Of a DNA stretch of 64,000 bases, positions 12,184 to 25,611 are shown piece by piece; position 1 is the first letter of the stretch, and each line of letters begins with the position of its first letter. The notes under the pieces were generated by a model, which had not been told where the DNA came from, did no database searches, and worked only from the letters and a program-made list of their open reading frames with translations. The stretch comes from Amoebidium appalachense (lineage: Eukaryota; Ichthyosporea): the NCBI GenBank assembly GCA_963693365.1, contig CAVNZM010000017.1, forward strand, positions 5,208,001 to 5,272,000, read 5' to 3'. The translations under genes were made by a program, and so were the position numbers.

Positions 12184-14640
12184 CGGAGACAAGCACTCCC
12201 CCTTTCTCTGATTCAACCTTGACTCTTCAAATTGTCCCATAGTGTAACAATTTTTCGATGGTTTTGTTTACAGCTCATTTCTGGGCCCTTTCTCTGTGTG
12301 TCTGTCTGCGCCGAGGGGGAAGGGCCCATCAAAAAGTTTTACCAACAACGGCAAAATTTGATTCAAAACAAACCGTAATTAATTATTTGTAGTACGTGTT
12401 GCACTGTAACCATCAAAGTATACTTTAAATTCATGAAACCTCAGTGTAATTGCTTCAAGCTCCTAAATGATCGGATGATCACTAATGATTAGTGAAAATG
12501 TTTTTTTGATTACTACATATGAAATCGAGTCCACGTCAAATGATGATCATGATAGGCCCCGGGGGCTGGTGAAACTCCGTAGAGAATGGTGGGAGGTTGA
12601 GGAAGAGGGGGCGGGGGGGAGGGGGGGGGATGGGGGGAGTGTAGTTGAGGGGGGGAACGCGTGGGTGGGCAGGGTCATTGGGGTGGGGGACTGGGGACGA
12701 GAAAGGAGGGGAGCTCGAGGGGGAGGAGGGAGTGTCGAGATGTCACAGACAGACATAACACCAGCGTAGAGACTTGCCCTGTTAATGGGAACTGGAAGTC
12801 TTCAGGAGTTGTGTGTTTGTGTGCACCGTTGCTTTTGGCCTAGTTAGGGAGAGGGGAGGGGGAGGGGGAAGGGGGGGTTCGGGTGGGGGTCTGTCATATG
12901 TATTCTGCAGTTCATGTTACAGGAAAAAGGGGCATATCCTTGTCAATGAGGTAATGTCAAAATCTATGTACCGGTCAGCTTGAGGAGAAAGAGCCGAGGC
13001 TCGTTAAACTCTCTTATGACTGCAGCATGATGGCCATTCGCCGGTGGTGAGGGGGGGAGGGGGGGGGGGGAGGGGAGCCGGGAAGGGAGGGGGATGGGAA
13101 GGGGGGGGGAGGGGGGGGATTGACTCTAGTCTACTAGTAGAAGCACGAAAACTCAGCAGTATTTGGACAATACTCACACTTGGCTACATATGTATGTACT
13201 GTGATAAAGAAAGAGAGGCCAACTCAGGCCTGAAATTAGTACATAGACTGAAAAGGCACGGAAAACAAGTCACGGGAACAGAATCTTTTCCAAAGTCTTT
13301 GGCGTGGGAGTAGAAAAGCTCGTGTTTTTGGACTGCCTAACGTTAGCAAACCCTTATCTAGTGGTTGCCGAATTGATTTTCGGTGCAAAATCTCTCTGAG
13401 TTCTGTGAGAAGGAAAGGGGGAAGAAGCCCGGGGAGGGGAGGGGGGGGGGGGGGGGGGGGGGATGGTCGGAAGCGAGGAAAGGGGGAAGGGGGGAGGAGA
13501 GGGGGAAGGGGGGAGGGGGGATTGTCGGTAAAATATGGACTCGGTACTTGAGACACATGGGAGAGTGACCGTTTGCAGGGCATTTACAAACCTGACACAT
13601 CGACTCAATTGCAGAGTTGCACAAATTTCAACCCTGGGACTACCCCCCTCTTCCCCCACCCCCACCCCCCTCCCTACCCCTCTCCACCGCCCAAAGGGGG
13701 CGGTGAGATGGGGCGAAGGGGGGGATAAACATTTCCAAACTCTCCTCGCACTTCTGAACATTCAATTTTGTCTGGTGGTGGTGGTGGTTGGAGGGCGGGG
13801 GGAACGGAGATCACTGGTGGTGGTTGTTTTAAGTTGAGGGGTGAAGGGGGAGAGGGGAGGGGAGGGGGGGGGGGGGGGGGGGGGAGGGGGGGGGGGGGGA
13901 GGGGGGGTAAGGGATTGGAAGGTAGTGGTGGTGGGGCGGGAGAGGTGGGTGGCGAGGGGAGAGAGAAGGGGGGGGGGGGGGGGAGGGGGGGGGGGAGGGG
14001 GGGGGGGGATGGGGATGGGAGGATTTTATGGCACCCGCTGCGTAATTTCACGGGAACTTTGAAATCCGCATTCAGGTCATGCCAATAGTATTTTAGGATG
14101 TTGGCGGCAAGGGTGTAGTGTTGACCAATGGAAAACGTACGGCCAGTCTTTGCCATTTTTGGTAACATTTCACCACCTTTCATTCGTCGACAGTGCATCG
14201 CATTATCATACCATCCTCCATTCAAAACTCACCAATTGCAATGTACAGATACTGTTTTTTTGGTTTCTTATTGGTTTAGCGCTCGGCTTCAAGCCCATCG
14301 CGCGACAAACTCCCTGGACTTCTCAGATCGTGTGTACAGAATATGATCGCCGCGGTAACTCCTACACTCTGCAATCACGACCCTGGTCCCGCCATAGCAG
14401 ACAGCACTGGGGCCAAGGGATGCACAAGAACTGTTGTATCCCTTTAAAACCCCGAGGTAGGTGAGTGGGTGTAGTTGGGTGCGGGGCAGAGCGCCGGGGG
14501 GAGCCCGGGGATGGGGGAGGGAAGGATTCGGGCAGGGTTGGGTCGAGTGTCCCTAGTCAATGAGTTCTTAAGCAGATTCAAAGCTGGAGGGTTACTCGCA
14601 CTTTTTTTCTCCGGGAAACCTTAGGTTCCCCCCCCGAAGG
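12184..14640. other. Intergenic, G-rich tracts, no confirmed gene
   Basis: Unique islands (12184-12590, 12780-13045, 13125-13430, 13540-13780, 14030-14640) alternate with G-rich runs. The minus-strand frame at 14225-14027 looks somewhat protein-like (about 66 residues before it runs into poly-Pro), but I cannot link it to a gene. Confidence 0.45.
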
Positions 14641-15057
14641 GGAAGGGGGGGGGGGGGGGGGGGGGGGGGGAGGCTCCAAAAATGACGTTGGTGCCCCCTC
14701 CCTCCCCGTCCCCCCCTGTCACAGGAAATTTTTGCACCAGGAATTTTTGCACTGGAGGTTGATGGAATAATTGGATTGTTGTGTCAATTGGGTTTTCACT
14801 GGGTGTTTTTGTGCTCATTGGTAACGGTTAGCATTCAAAATATAAATTACACGTTCCTAATGGCTGTGTTTTTGTTAAGTTTATGACATTTTTGGGTAGC
14901 CAAAGAAAGTCAGCATATGTCCCCCTAAACCCCCCATTACTGAGGAAACGGGGGGGGGGGGGGATAAATTTCCCGGTGCAAAAATTTCCTGTCACCTCCC
15001 CCCCCCCCTCCCCCCCCCCTCCCCTCCCCTCCCCCCCCCCCCTCCCGCGAGATATTT
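14641..15057. repeat. Imperfect foldback around a repeated TTTTTGCACC motif
   Basis: The motif CAGGAAATTTTTGCACC at about 14723-14740 recurs inverted (GGTGCAAAAATTTCCTG) at about 14973-14990, with poly-G on the outer left side and poly-C on the outer right. A third related copy (CCGGTGCAAAAATATCCTG) is at about 17652-17671. This looks like a small dispersed foldback or MITE-type element. Confidence 0.45.
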
Positions 15058-16235
15058 GAAATAAGGGATTCCGAATCAAGATTCAATGTCCGGTATTTTC
15101 AAGTGACGTTGAAAATATTTTTTATTTTTATAAAGAGAATCCAATAGCATGTTCACGCAAGTACTAAAAAATAATATGTATTAAGTAAATGTTTTTTGAT
15201 ATTCTTTGACTATTTATAGATAAATTTAAAATTTTAAATTAAATTTTTAGACAAATTATAATAGCTATTTCGCATAACAAAATGCGGTCAAATTTACATT
15301 TTGTTACATAACGCGAAACTGGCACAACCTCTTTAATATCAAGAGTCTCTATAGTACCAGGCAGAAAGCATTCCTGGATATGTTTGCAAATTCAGGTCAA
15401 GTCCACCCGCGAGCATGTAAAGCTATCCTACAATACAATCACTAATCAGGACAGTTTGTTTATCCTCTAGTTATCCAACGACACCTTTTGTTCATAGCTT
15501 AGCACTGCGGGTTATCTCGATTGTGTCTCCGCCTCTCCGGATCCGCAACAGCTGGGATAATGCCCCCACCTGAAGTGACCTAAGGTATACCGCCTGCCCT
15601 GGATAAGGACAGTCCGTGCGCTATGTTGATGGGGTCGCTACACCATATTTGCAATGCCCTGTGCACTACGTTTTTTTGTTTTCATCCCAGTCTTTTCCCA
15701 TATCCTCTGTTTTTTTCTTTGCTTTTTTTCTCTCTTTTCTTTTCTTTTCTTTTTTCTTCTTCAAGGCTTCTTTTATCGCTGCAATGATGAAGTGTATAAG
15801 GCCCGCCCGCTACTAGGCGGGGCCGTGCAGGCTAGTTCAAATTTAATCTTTATAAATCTCAAATTATACCTTGAGATGGCTTTCAAAATACCTGCGTTTG
15901 CACTCAAAAACAACTTTTAAAGGCACCTTCAGATTTTACAAGGCTTCTTGCGTTCCTTTTGAGGATACACGCAGTTGCATGATTTTTGAAACTCATTTTT
16001 ACGAAAGGGGGAGGCTACGTGCCACGTACGAGAAAACTCTGTCAAGGGGTATTTTATGATTGGTCCAAATCGAATCCCTCTCCCCCTGCCCCTCCTCCGA
16101 GCTTCCTCGTCAATCAACCCACCCTCGGTGAGCCTTGCTTCCCGCTAATACTTCTCACCTGGGCCCCCAGCCCATCCACTGTTAGGCGGCGATGCGGTCA
16201 GCAAGTGTAAGTTAGTAACTGTTCAAACTTACCTC
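15058..16235. other. AT-rich intergenic DNA, no gene seen
   Basis: AT-rich to about 15480, then unique sequence with a T/C-rich tract at 15698-15766 and a short hairpin-forming GCCCGCC...GGCGGGGC at 15801-15825. No coding signal recognised. Confidence 0.45.
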
Positions 16236-16324
16236 CCTCTTCTCCCCCCCCTCCCTCTCCCCCACACCACCCTTCCTCCCCCTCTCCCTCCCTCTCTCTT
16301 CCTCCCGCCCCCCCCCCCCCCCCC

Positions 16325-16358
<34 letters not shown>

Positions 16359-16986
16359 CCACCACCACCACCAGATATTTAGATAGCAAAGGGGCAAAGG
16401 GACAAAGTGAAATTTATTGATGCATGAGGTTAGGTTTTGGGGTGGGTCCGGGGGGAGGGGGGCGGAGTGGGGGAAGGGGGGGGGGGGGGGGGGGAGGGGG
16501 GTCCCTGGGGAACGGAGGCGGGGGGAAAAAGGGGGAGGGGGGGAGGAGGGGTTGAGCCTACTAAACTTTCTGCAAAAAATGGACTCGATGAGGCATCAAA
16601 GGCTTAGTGACTGGATGCCGGAGGCAATATTGTGAACAGGGAGAGCTAAAGGTTCCGAATCGAAAGTTACTCACATGGGATGGTCATAGGGTACCGGGGG
16701 CAAAGGAGAGAGAAGGAGAGGGGGGGGGGGGGGGGGGAGGGGGGCAGGGGGGGAGGGGGGGGGGGGGAGGGGGGGGGCTGTGGGGAGGATCTACCATAAC
16801 GTTAACGCTGCTAACAACTGACTCGATTATTGTGCTTCATGATAACGTATCGCTGGATATAGGTTAAAAAAAAAAGTTGGGAAGAGGGAGAGCTAAAGAG
16901 GGTTGAAATAGAAAACCGATTAGAATAACGGTGTTAGCGCACGGGGTTAGTTTTTGGTGCTTGCCGGGAGAGGGGGGGGCGGGGGG

Positions 16987-17017
<31 letters not shown>

Positions 17018-17775
17018 AAGGGGGGCATTCCTGGGGGAAACGGGGGGAGGGGGGGGGGGGAGGGGGGGAGGGGCACCTGGGGGAACGGGCATGGGGGGTG
17101 GGGTGGGGGTGTTAATGCGGAAGAACGGGGGGGGGGGGGGGGGGGGGGGGGACGGGCGAGGGGGGCGGGGGGAAGGGGGGAGGGGGAGAGGGGGTTGGGG
17201 GGGTTGGGGGGATGATCTACTAAGGCACCGGTACTGAAAATCATCGTGCTATGATACATACATTTAACTGAAGGGAGTGGAGGAGAGGTGTTTCTTTAAA
17301 TGAACGGGGAGAGGGGGAGGAAGGAGTGAGGAGGTCTACAAAACAGTGCCAACAATTCACTCGACGGTCTGGTGCATATTCACATAACTGGATGTAGGAG
17401 GACATATATCGGGTGCTTCATGCGGGAGGGCTAAATAGCTAAATTACTCGGTTTACGAAGTGGGGAAAAGGTTATTTGCATGGGATACTCAAACTCGGCT
17501 AATGTATGGGGTTGGCTATAGAAGCTGGAGGGGAAGGGTGGGAGGATGGGGACGGAGGGGTGGGTGGGTGGGCGGAGGAGGGGGAGGGGGGGGGGGGGGG
17601 AGGGGGAGGGAGGGATAAGGGCTGCGGTGCAAACAAATCTTGACTAAAATCCCGGTGCAAAAATATCCTGTGACAGGGGGGGGGGGGGGGAAGGTGGTTG
17701 GGGGGAGGGGAAGGGGGGGGGGGAGAAGGAGGGATTGACTCCCACAACTTGATATGGCGTTAACACCGTCATGAC
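16236..17775. repeat. Decayed G-rich repeat array
   Basis: Poly-C/poly-G blocks separate islands that share short strings in the same order: CTACTAAAC or GATCTAC, then ACTCGAT, a GTGC/ATGATA stretch, CTGGATGTAGG or CTGGATATAGG, GAGCTAAA, and a late ACTC.CATGGGAT. Copies start near 16555, 16787, 17213 and 17331. They are too diverged to give a clear period. Confidence 0.5.
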
Positions 17776-17839
17776 CTACTAGCGGCGACAATCAAATGAT
17801 CACCAATACATGCGCTGGCACGCTCATATGCGCAAGCAC

Positions 17840-17889
17840 ACATCCACATCCACACACACGCACGCACGCACACACACGCACACACACAT

Positions 17890-17955
<66 letters not shown>

Positions 17956-18058
17956 TACACACACACACACACACACACACCGGCACGCGCTGTCGAACAC
18001 GCCCCACACGCACGTGCACGCGTATGACATTGTGCACACACGCACACACCCATAGCAC
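17840..18058. repeat. (CA)n microsatellite with CACG variants
   Basis: (CA)n-rich tract with CACGCACG and CATACG variants. The following 18061-18480 is unique sequence with short (CA)n at about 18345-18380 and no gene seen. Confidence 0.9.
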
Positions 18059-18489
18059 ACATTCAGAATACCATCACAGTGTCACGTACGCAAACATACT
18101 GGCACACTCCAATAGGAACAGGAAAGAGGATCCTGAGTGTCACTCAATCACACTGTGGCACACTGCTGGCACACTCAGAGTCCAAAACAGATTGAAAGGA
18201 GAAACACAGAAAAACAGATAATCTGTGTGAACGCTCGAGAACACGTGTACGGGTCCACGTGACGGACCGGGCGCATGCACACATAAACATGCATGCACAT
18301 GCACACATGCCCACGCTTGGCAATGCAAGCAGATAGGTGCAAACATGTGCACACACAACACACACACACACACACACACACTTAATTTTGCAGTCACACT
18401 CCGACACTGCCACGAAAGCATGCTAAAGACGGATGGCCGTGATGTGGCATCATCATGTGCGCACATATACACACAAGTTGCCAACAGGC

Positions 18490-18574
18490 TCTCTCTCTCT
18501 AGAGAATGTGCCGCCTCAATTGGTCTAGATTTCTAACTTCCTGTTCTGGCCCCCCTTCCCCCTCCCCCCCCCCC

Positions 18575-18615
<41 letters not shown>

Positions 18616-18926
18616 CCCCCCCCCCCCCCTCCCCCCCTCGTGAGACCCACTCGAGTGTCTTTCTTCTCTCTCTTTCCCTTGATCTCTCTCTCGAGGTTTT
18701 CTCTCTCTAGATCCGAGAGTCTCTTTTCTCTCTCTCTCTCCCTCCTCTCTAGCTCCGGTCCCCCGGATCTCTCTCTTCTCCCTCTCTCTCTTTCAAAGGC
18801 CGCCCTCTCTCTTCACTCTCCCTGCCCCCTCTCTCTCTCTCTCTCTCTCTCCCCCCCCCCCCCCCTCTCTCTCGCTATCTCTCTCTCTCTCTCTGTCTCC
18901 TCTCGCCTCTCTCTCTGTCTCTCTCC

Positions 18927-18957
<31 letters not shown>

Positions 18958-19055
18958 ACCTCTCGCTCGCTCTCTCCCTCTTCCCCCCCCCTCCTCTCTC
19001 CCCCTCCCCCCCCCCCTCCCTCTTCCATCTGGACCTATGTCTCTTTCCCCCCCCC

Positions 19056-19091
<36 letters not shown>

Positions 19092-19110
19092 ACCACCACC
19101 ACCACCTCCC
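18490..19110. repeat. (CT)n / poly-C block
   Basis: Alternating (CT)n runs and C homopolymers, with TCTAGA, TCGAG and CGCT variants, ending in (CAC)n at about 19091-19106. No coding content. Confidence 0.95.
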
Positions 19111-19378
19111 CCCTATCTCTCTCACGTATCTCAGCCAGTTTAGCTTTCTTAGACTGGCGAAGCTCAAGCCGTCCAGGCCCGCGGCGCAAGGCCATCATGA
19201 TGCATGATGGGCGATGGTCATGGTCGGATAAGACTGGCCGGATATCGATCCACTCTATGGGGTAAAAAAACAAGACGTGTAGCACCTGCAGTAGTAGCCG
19301 TATGAGGCAGGTACGTACGGTCACGGGGGAATGTGTGACGTACCTACTAAAACTCATATCGAGAGATATAGTAGAGGG

Positions 19379-19653
19379 CTACCACCTACTGAGGCGGTCT
19401 CTCCTTTTTTTTTTTTTTTTTTTTTAACTTAAAAGGGCCGCCTGAGTAGATGTATAACGTCGCACGTGCGGCAACACGTCAGTACGTGTTAGAGTAGAGG
19501 GGGGAGGTCATAAGTTGGCCTGTACATGAGTTTGTATCTAACACGTACTGACGTGTTGCCGAACGTGCGACGTTATAATACATCTACTCAGGCGGCCAAA
19601 AAAAAAAAAAAAGAAAAAAAAAATAAAGGAGACACCGCCTCAGTAGGTGGTAG
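19379..19653. mobile_element. Foldback element with ~115-bp terminal inverted repeats
   Basis: The left arm (19379-19493) begins CTACCACCTACTGAGGCGG, has a T tract of about 22 nt, then GCCGCCTGAGTAGATG and AACGTCGCACGTGCGGCAAC. The right arm (19537-19653) is its reverse complement with a few substitutions and a TATAAT versus TATAA difference. About 43 bp separate the arms. There is no open frame, which fits a non-autonomous foldback/MITE. Target-site duplication is not obvious. Confidence 0.85.
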
Positions 19654-22532
19654 AGTTTGTATGTGCGATGGTCACTCGTCCCGTGCACGTGAGTATGCAA
19701 TCCGTGCACTGCCACGGTCGTTGTGACATGATGATGCGCTGCTGGCAACCTAGCGCAGGTCACACGACTCACGCGGCGCATGTGGCTGCAACAGACGTGC
19801 GAGTCGACGACGTGGCAGAAAGTACACAAATCAGACCCGGGCCCCTGCATGTACTGTATCCGTCCCCCTATCCGCCCCGCCCTTCCCCTTTCTGAGGGCC
19901 CCCTCCACTCCCTCCCTCCCGTTTCAGTGTCAGGTTGGTGGGGTGCAGATGTGCTTCTTGTACTTGTACATACCATGGTGGATGGGTGGGTGGGTGTCAC
20001 TGGTGTACAACGACGGTGGTGGGTCGATCATGGTGGGTCTTCGAATGCCGTGCCCATGCCCGTTCTTTGCCAACGCACATATTTCTGGCGGGCCGCGGCT
20101 CACTGCAAGACCGGCGTGCACACTCAGTCGGAGGCCGTTCGCATGCGAATCTGCTACCATGGAAAGCACGTGACCTCAAGGTGCCGTTCTTTCTTCCTTT
20201 TCAACGGCATACGTATTGTTTCCATGCCAAATGTACTATAAACATAGAAGTATTATTTAGTGTTTTACTTTATTTCCAGGTGTTACATACGTATTTTGTG
20301 ACGGGTTCAATCAACATATGCCCCCCCACGAGAGTCCCGTGATCAATGATTCATTGGCATGACTCATCGTATTTGGAACCCTGTATGGCGGCGGCCGCCC
20401 AATCGCTGCACTTGGCATCGCCTGCAGGTTATGAGCTTTGTAAGTATGGTGCCAGGAAAAGCGTTTCTCAAGCTGGAACATGATTTTCAGATTTTTCAAC
20501 CATAGGTAGACCCAAAGGATTAAGAACCTTCTGAGCCCTCGACTCACATTATAAGGCATTACCGATTTCACACCCTGCTTTCATTGTGTAAGATCAATTG
20601 GTGGTTATACATTCTTTCAAGTGCAAGCCGCGATGATTGGATGTTTTTATCTGCGACCCGAGGGATGTAAATACCGTATTTGTACCTAGGTCCAGGCTGT
20701 GAAATCATTGATCGGTTACCTGGCCTAAAGATCCCAAGATATGTTCTTGATTCTCAGGTTAAGTCTAATAGTTTTCAACCAGTTGCTAATTTAGTCCCAA
20801 AATAAGATATAAGGCTCTTTTAGGCGCCCTGATTTAGAGATCCGGTTACGAAACTGCCAGCTCATCGGTATACCATTAGAACTCAAATTTCACACCCTGA
20901 AATGGCAGAGAAATTTATATGTGTGGAATGTCCTTCTAGACTTGGCCATACAAATTATCTAGACGTCCCAGGGACATTACCAGCGGCCAACCATCGTGAT
21001 AATCATAAGCTGTAATAAAGCCTTCTTTTGGGTTTTCAACAGTGAAAATGTATCCGAATTTTTCATGAAATCTTTTTTTTTCTTCCTTTATTTACACACT
21101 TTTCAAAGAGCGTTCGGCGTTGCAGCTGCGCGTGGTCGTCAGTCATCCGATTCCACCGGATCTGGAATTCTGGATACCCGGATCACAAGATATATCCAAG
21201 GATATCATAATATCGATCGATGACTTTCCGCAAAGTTTTTGCCTTATTTGTCCGTCTCTTGGGGTGCTTGTGTTAACGACATTTAGGAAACCCTCACATA
21301 TTACTCGTCAACACATTTACAAAGTTGCGACTTGCGCCATACATGAACTCCGAAGTTGCCAATAGTAGTACGTTCGGGCCTGGTAAGAGGTTTTTTTTCG
21401 GAGGTTCTTTCCTACCCGAATTCCCAAATAGTCTAGGGGGTTTAATGCAGCAACGAAGAAGCCACTATTGCTGCGCACGTGCCCGGAGTGTGACTAGTCT
21501 ATTCTGTTGACGGCATGTGGCTCATTGGCTTTTTTGCATGAAATTTGAAGGAAAGTGTGTACATAGAGAGAGGAACACAAAGAACTTAAGTAATAATGAA
21601 TAGACAAACTTATATTTGAATATGTTTTATATGCGTTTCACTTCTTTAAGGTCCATTAGGGAGTGTTCGAGCTCTATTGTCATGGCCTTTGTCATGGTCA
21701 TTTGCACGGACTGCGGTTTACATACATGTACATGTCACGAGTGGAGACTTGCTTGATGAAATACAGGAAAAGGCTTCATGCAGGATACGTTGTGTAGCCT
21801 CTATAGACTACCCTAAGTTCGCATCTATTCGCCTCGCTGGCATTATCACGGTCTCAGTTGTGCTATATACTTGTAGGTGTTTGAGGTTGTGTGCTCACGA
21901 TTAGCTACACTATGATATAGCTGACATATGCCTATAATAGATGCATGCTTATCATTGAATGATAAACGCAGAAGCAAGGGAAGGCTTCACTGCTAAAGTT
22001 TGTGTTAGTTTGTTTACATATGATGGCATGCCCTTTTTCTATGGCAACCACATTTTTCCTTCTAGGCTACAAGCTCTTTCAAGTTGGTTGCTAATATCGT
22101 TAACCGTACGTGCAGTATAATTCAAGTGAGTTATTCCGTTTATTGCGAATTAGAGAGACTCAGCTCTTATCAGAATCCAAATTCAGATCACAGTGACCCG
22201 GCGCGCTCTTTTTACCACTGAGTGGGAAGCTATGGCTAAGTTAGGGACACAAGTGTTTCATTCTTTCCTTTCCTAGACGTAGTTAGAATGATCATGTACA
22301 CACGACACGTGTTTTTTCCGCAACAAGACAAGTAGAACCAAGAGATTACATTATACAGTTGTAATTTACCACTGTTAAGAGCATAATAGTCAACATCGCA
22401 TGGAAAAGTCCACCAAAAAAATACACAAGTATATCCAAGAGATTACCACACGCATCAACACATAACCACACACATCAACAATTTACACCTCACCTTAAGC
22501 ACCATCAAACATCGACCACATGGTCAGTAACC
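19654..22532. other. Intergenic, no gene recognised
   Basis: About 2.9 kb of mostly unique, moderately AT-rich DNA. Short frames on both strands lack conserved motifs and splice support. The last part is the 5' flank of the zinc-finger gene that starts at 22533. Confidence 0.5.
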
Positions 22533-23601
22533 ATGTCAGTGACCATGGAAAGTATTCTTTCTTTCCATTCCGACCCAACCACCCACTTCCTCTCACGAGA
22601 GGCGGAGGCCAGTAACAACCTGGATTCAGAGATTATTCCCAAACCTGACGAAACTGCAAACAGTGAGAGTCCGCCACAACAGGAAGACAACGAGTATGTG
22701 CTTCATTCTCTCTCTCCCCCCCCCCTTCTCATGTCCCTCTTCCCCTCCCCCTCTTCAAGTCCTCCCTCCCCCCTCCCCCCAGCAGCCCCCCCTCCCCCCC
22801 CCCCTACCCTCCCCTCCCCTCCTCCCCGCCTCGCATCCGCCTCACGACGAGGTAAATGGTTCGGAATGGGGTACCGTGGAAGAGTTTGCAACCTTTTTAG
22901 GATGGGTCGTACTTGTGATGAGCACACTGTGTGCACTGCAACGCCTACATTGTGTTGTCCGTTGTGAATTTGTACATCACGTTCCGTGACGCATTCTACT
23001 CTTTCCTTCCTCCCCTCCCCCCTCCCCGCCCCCCTCCCCCCGGAAGGTACATCTTAGTACTGCACTGTGCGAACATTGCTCTGCACAACCGTGACTACAA
23101 CGTTCTGGCGCTTTGAGGCACATGAATTTCTACTTCTGTTGGCAAGGATGTACGCATGTGGATGGAAATCTCATCTTCATGTGCCATCTCAGTTTTGTGC
23201 TTAGAGTGGTGCACACTACCCCCCCTCTCCCCCCCCCCCCCCCCCCCCCCCCCCCGCCCGCCCCCCTTCAACACACACACACACACCACCACCACCATCG
23301 CCACCATTGTATTTCGTGAATGACTACGTGAAGTTCGAAAAACATTTGAACTTAAGGAAAGTGTCTACGTGTGTGTGTGGGTGAATGGGTGGGTGGGGGG
23401 GGGGAGGGGGGGGGGGGGGGGGGGGAGACTTATCCCTGTACCATCAATATCTTGTAGTCGTTATCAAACCGTGTTCTGACCAAGAGAAAACAAAAACTTG
23501 CTCTCCTCCCCAACCCCCCAACCCCCCCCCCTCCCTCCCTCCAAAAGAAAAGCACACACACAAACACACATGCGTAGGCTTTACACCGAGCACACACACA
23601 C

Positions 23602-23678
<77 letters not shown>

Positions 23679-23876
23679 AGTGACGGCTCAAGGCCGCGTA
23701 TTCGTCGCCGTCGCACCTTTCAAGAGCTTAAGCGAGACATTGTGTGTCCGTTTGAAGGCTGTGAGAGGGTATATGCATCAAAGCATGCCCTGCAGCAGGT
23801 TTGCTTACCCCCTCCTTCCCTGTGCCCCCCACGCCCCCACGCCCCCACCCTAGCCTTTCCCTCTCCCCCTCCCCCC

Positions 23877-23907
<31 letters not shown>

Positions 23908-23955
23908 ATACATCCAAAAAGAATGTGAGGTTAGTAAAGTGGCAAACACACGGAT

Positions 23956-24040
<85 letters not shown>

Positions 24041-24752
24041 AAGCACACGGACACACACACACAAACACAGGCACGTACGCAATTACACGTCCCATTGTGT
24101 CGCGGTTTCTGTTTTGTTTGTTTTTGTTTTTCCGGCCCTCTATTCGCTAATGCAGCCTAGACTCTGTTTTTGGCTGTGCACCGTTTGCACAGGTTCCTGG
24201 TGCCTCCCCGATATCCGCCTCCCCCTCCCGAGACACACATGCATCACGTGCACACATACACACACACACAACACACACACACACACACACACACGCTACA
24301 CACACACACACTATCCACACACATTCGTAAGTGTAAGTGTAAACAGGTTCATGTCTTTTTATGCCCAGCATCTCATTCCCTTTCTTTCCCGGTACCCTTG
24401 TTGCATGTGCAATCTCAAGTGATTTGATTGCTCTTGAACACCTTCAAATACCACCCCATGGCTTGGTGTCCGTATGCACAACGTGTTTATAAATGTCTAA
24501 ATGCCTAAGGGAGCATTGATTTTGAACCCAGGGGGGGGGGGGGGGTAGTAGCAAGTTTAGGGGGGGGGGGTACCCGCCACCCCGCGAGAGGTCGAGTCCC
24601 CCCCCCCCCCCCCCCCCCTCTCCCCCCGGTGGGGGGGGTACCCACCATGCCCCTAACCCCCGAAACTTTCTACTACCCCCTCCCCGGTTTCAAAATCAAC
24701 GCTCCCTAAACTTAGTGTCTAAAAGTTTTCCCCCGTACGCTTTCGTGCGTTT

Positions 24753-24849
<97 letters not shown>

Positions 24850-24935
24850 AGCACATACGCCTGAAGCATTATGGGCCTGGAGCAAATGGCATGTCGATGC
24901 TTCAGGCAGAGGACACCCTCTCATTAATGTGTAAG

Positions 24936-24983
<48 letters not shown>

Positions 24984-25479
24984 ACACACACATACACACA
25001 CACATACAAAAAAAAAAAAAGAAAAGAAAACAGACAATAAATGATATACATAGCCAATCCGCGCCTCCTGCACCCTGTCTCATTTTGTTACAAGTTCTGT
25101 ATGGTGAGTTTGTTTGTTGTGTTTTTGACGGTAGGGAAGGCAGGGGGGAGGGGGAAAGAGGATGAGTGGGAGGGAGGTGATGTTTGCCAATGTCTAGTGC
25201 TTGCATTCCCCGGCACCAACTCCACCCCAACACACACACGTACACACGCATACACACACACACACACACAGACACACACACAACTCGTTGCTTAATAACA
25301 GTCGGAGATATGGTGTTCTTTCCCGTTGTTTTTTTCAATTTTCGTTAGCAGAGAGGTGGTTCGTCCTCCACTCTGCAATTTCCGACCAACAGTTTTGTGT
25401 TCCCCACCGAGCATGGACGTGCGCACAAACACGACCTTGATTCCCCGTGACTTTTTCTTTCTCTGGATCAATTACTCAT

Positions 25480-25517
<38 letters not shown>

Positions 25518-25536
25518 CACCCACACTCACTCACTC

Positions 25537-25611
<75 letters not shown>

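Noticed and set aside
24586-24600. tRNA T-loop-like GGTCGAGTCCC
   Set aside because: It lies within the loop of a foldback element next to poly-C; no flanking stems of a tRNA could be built.
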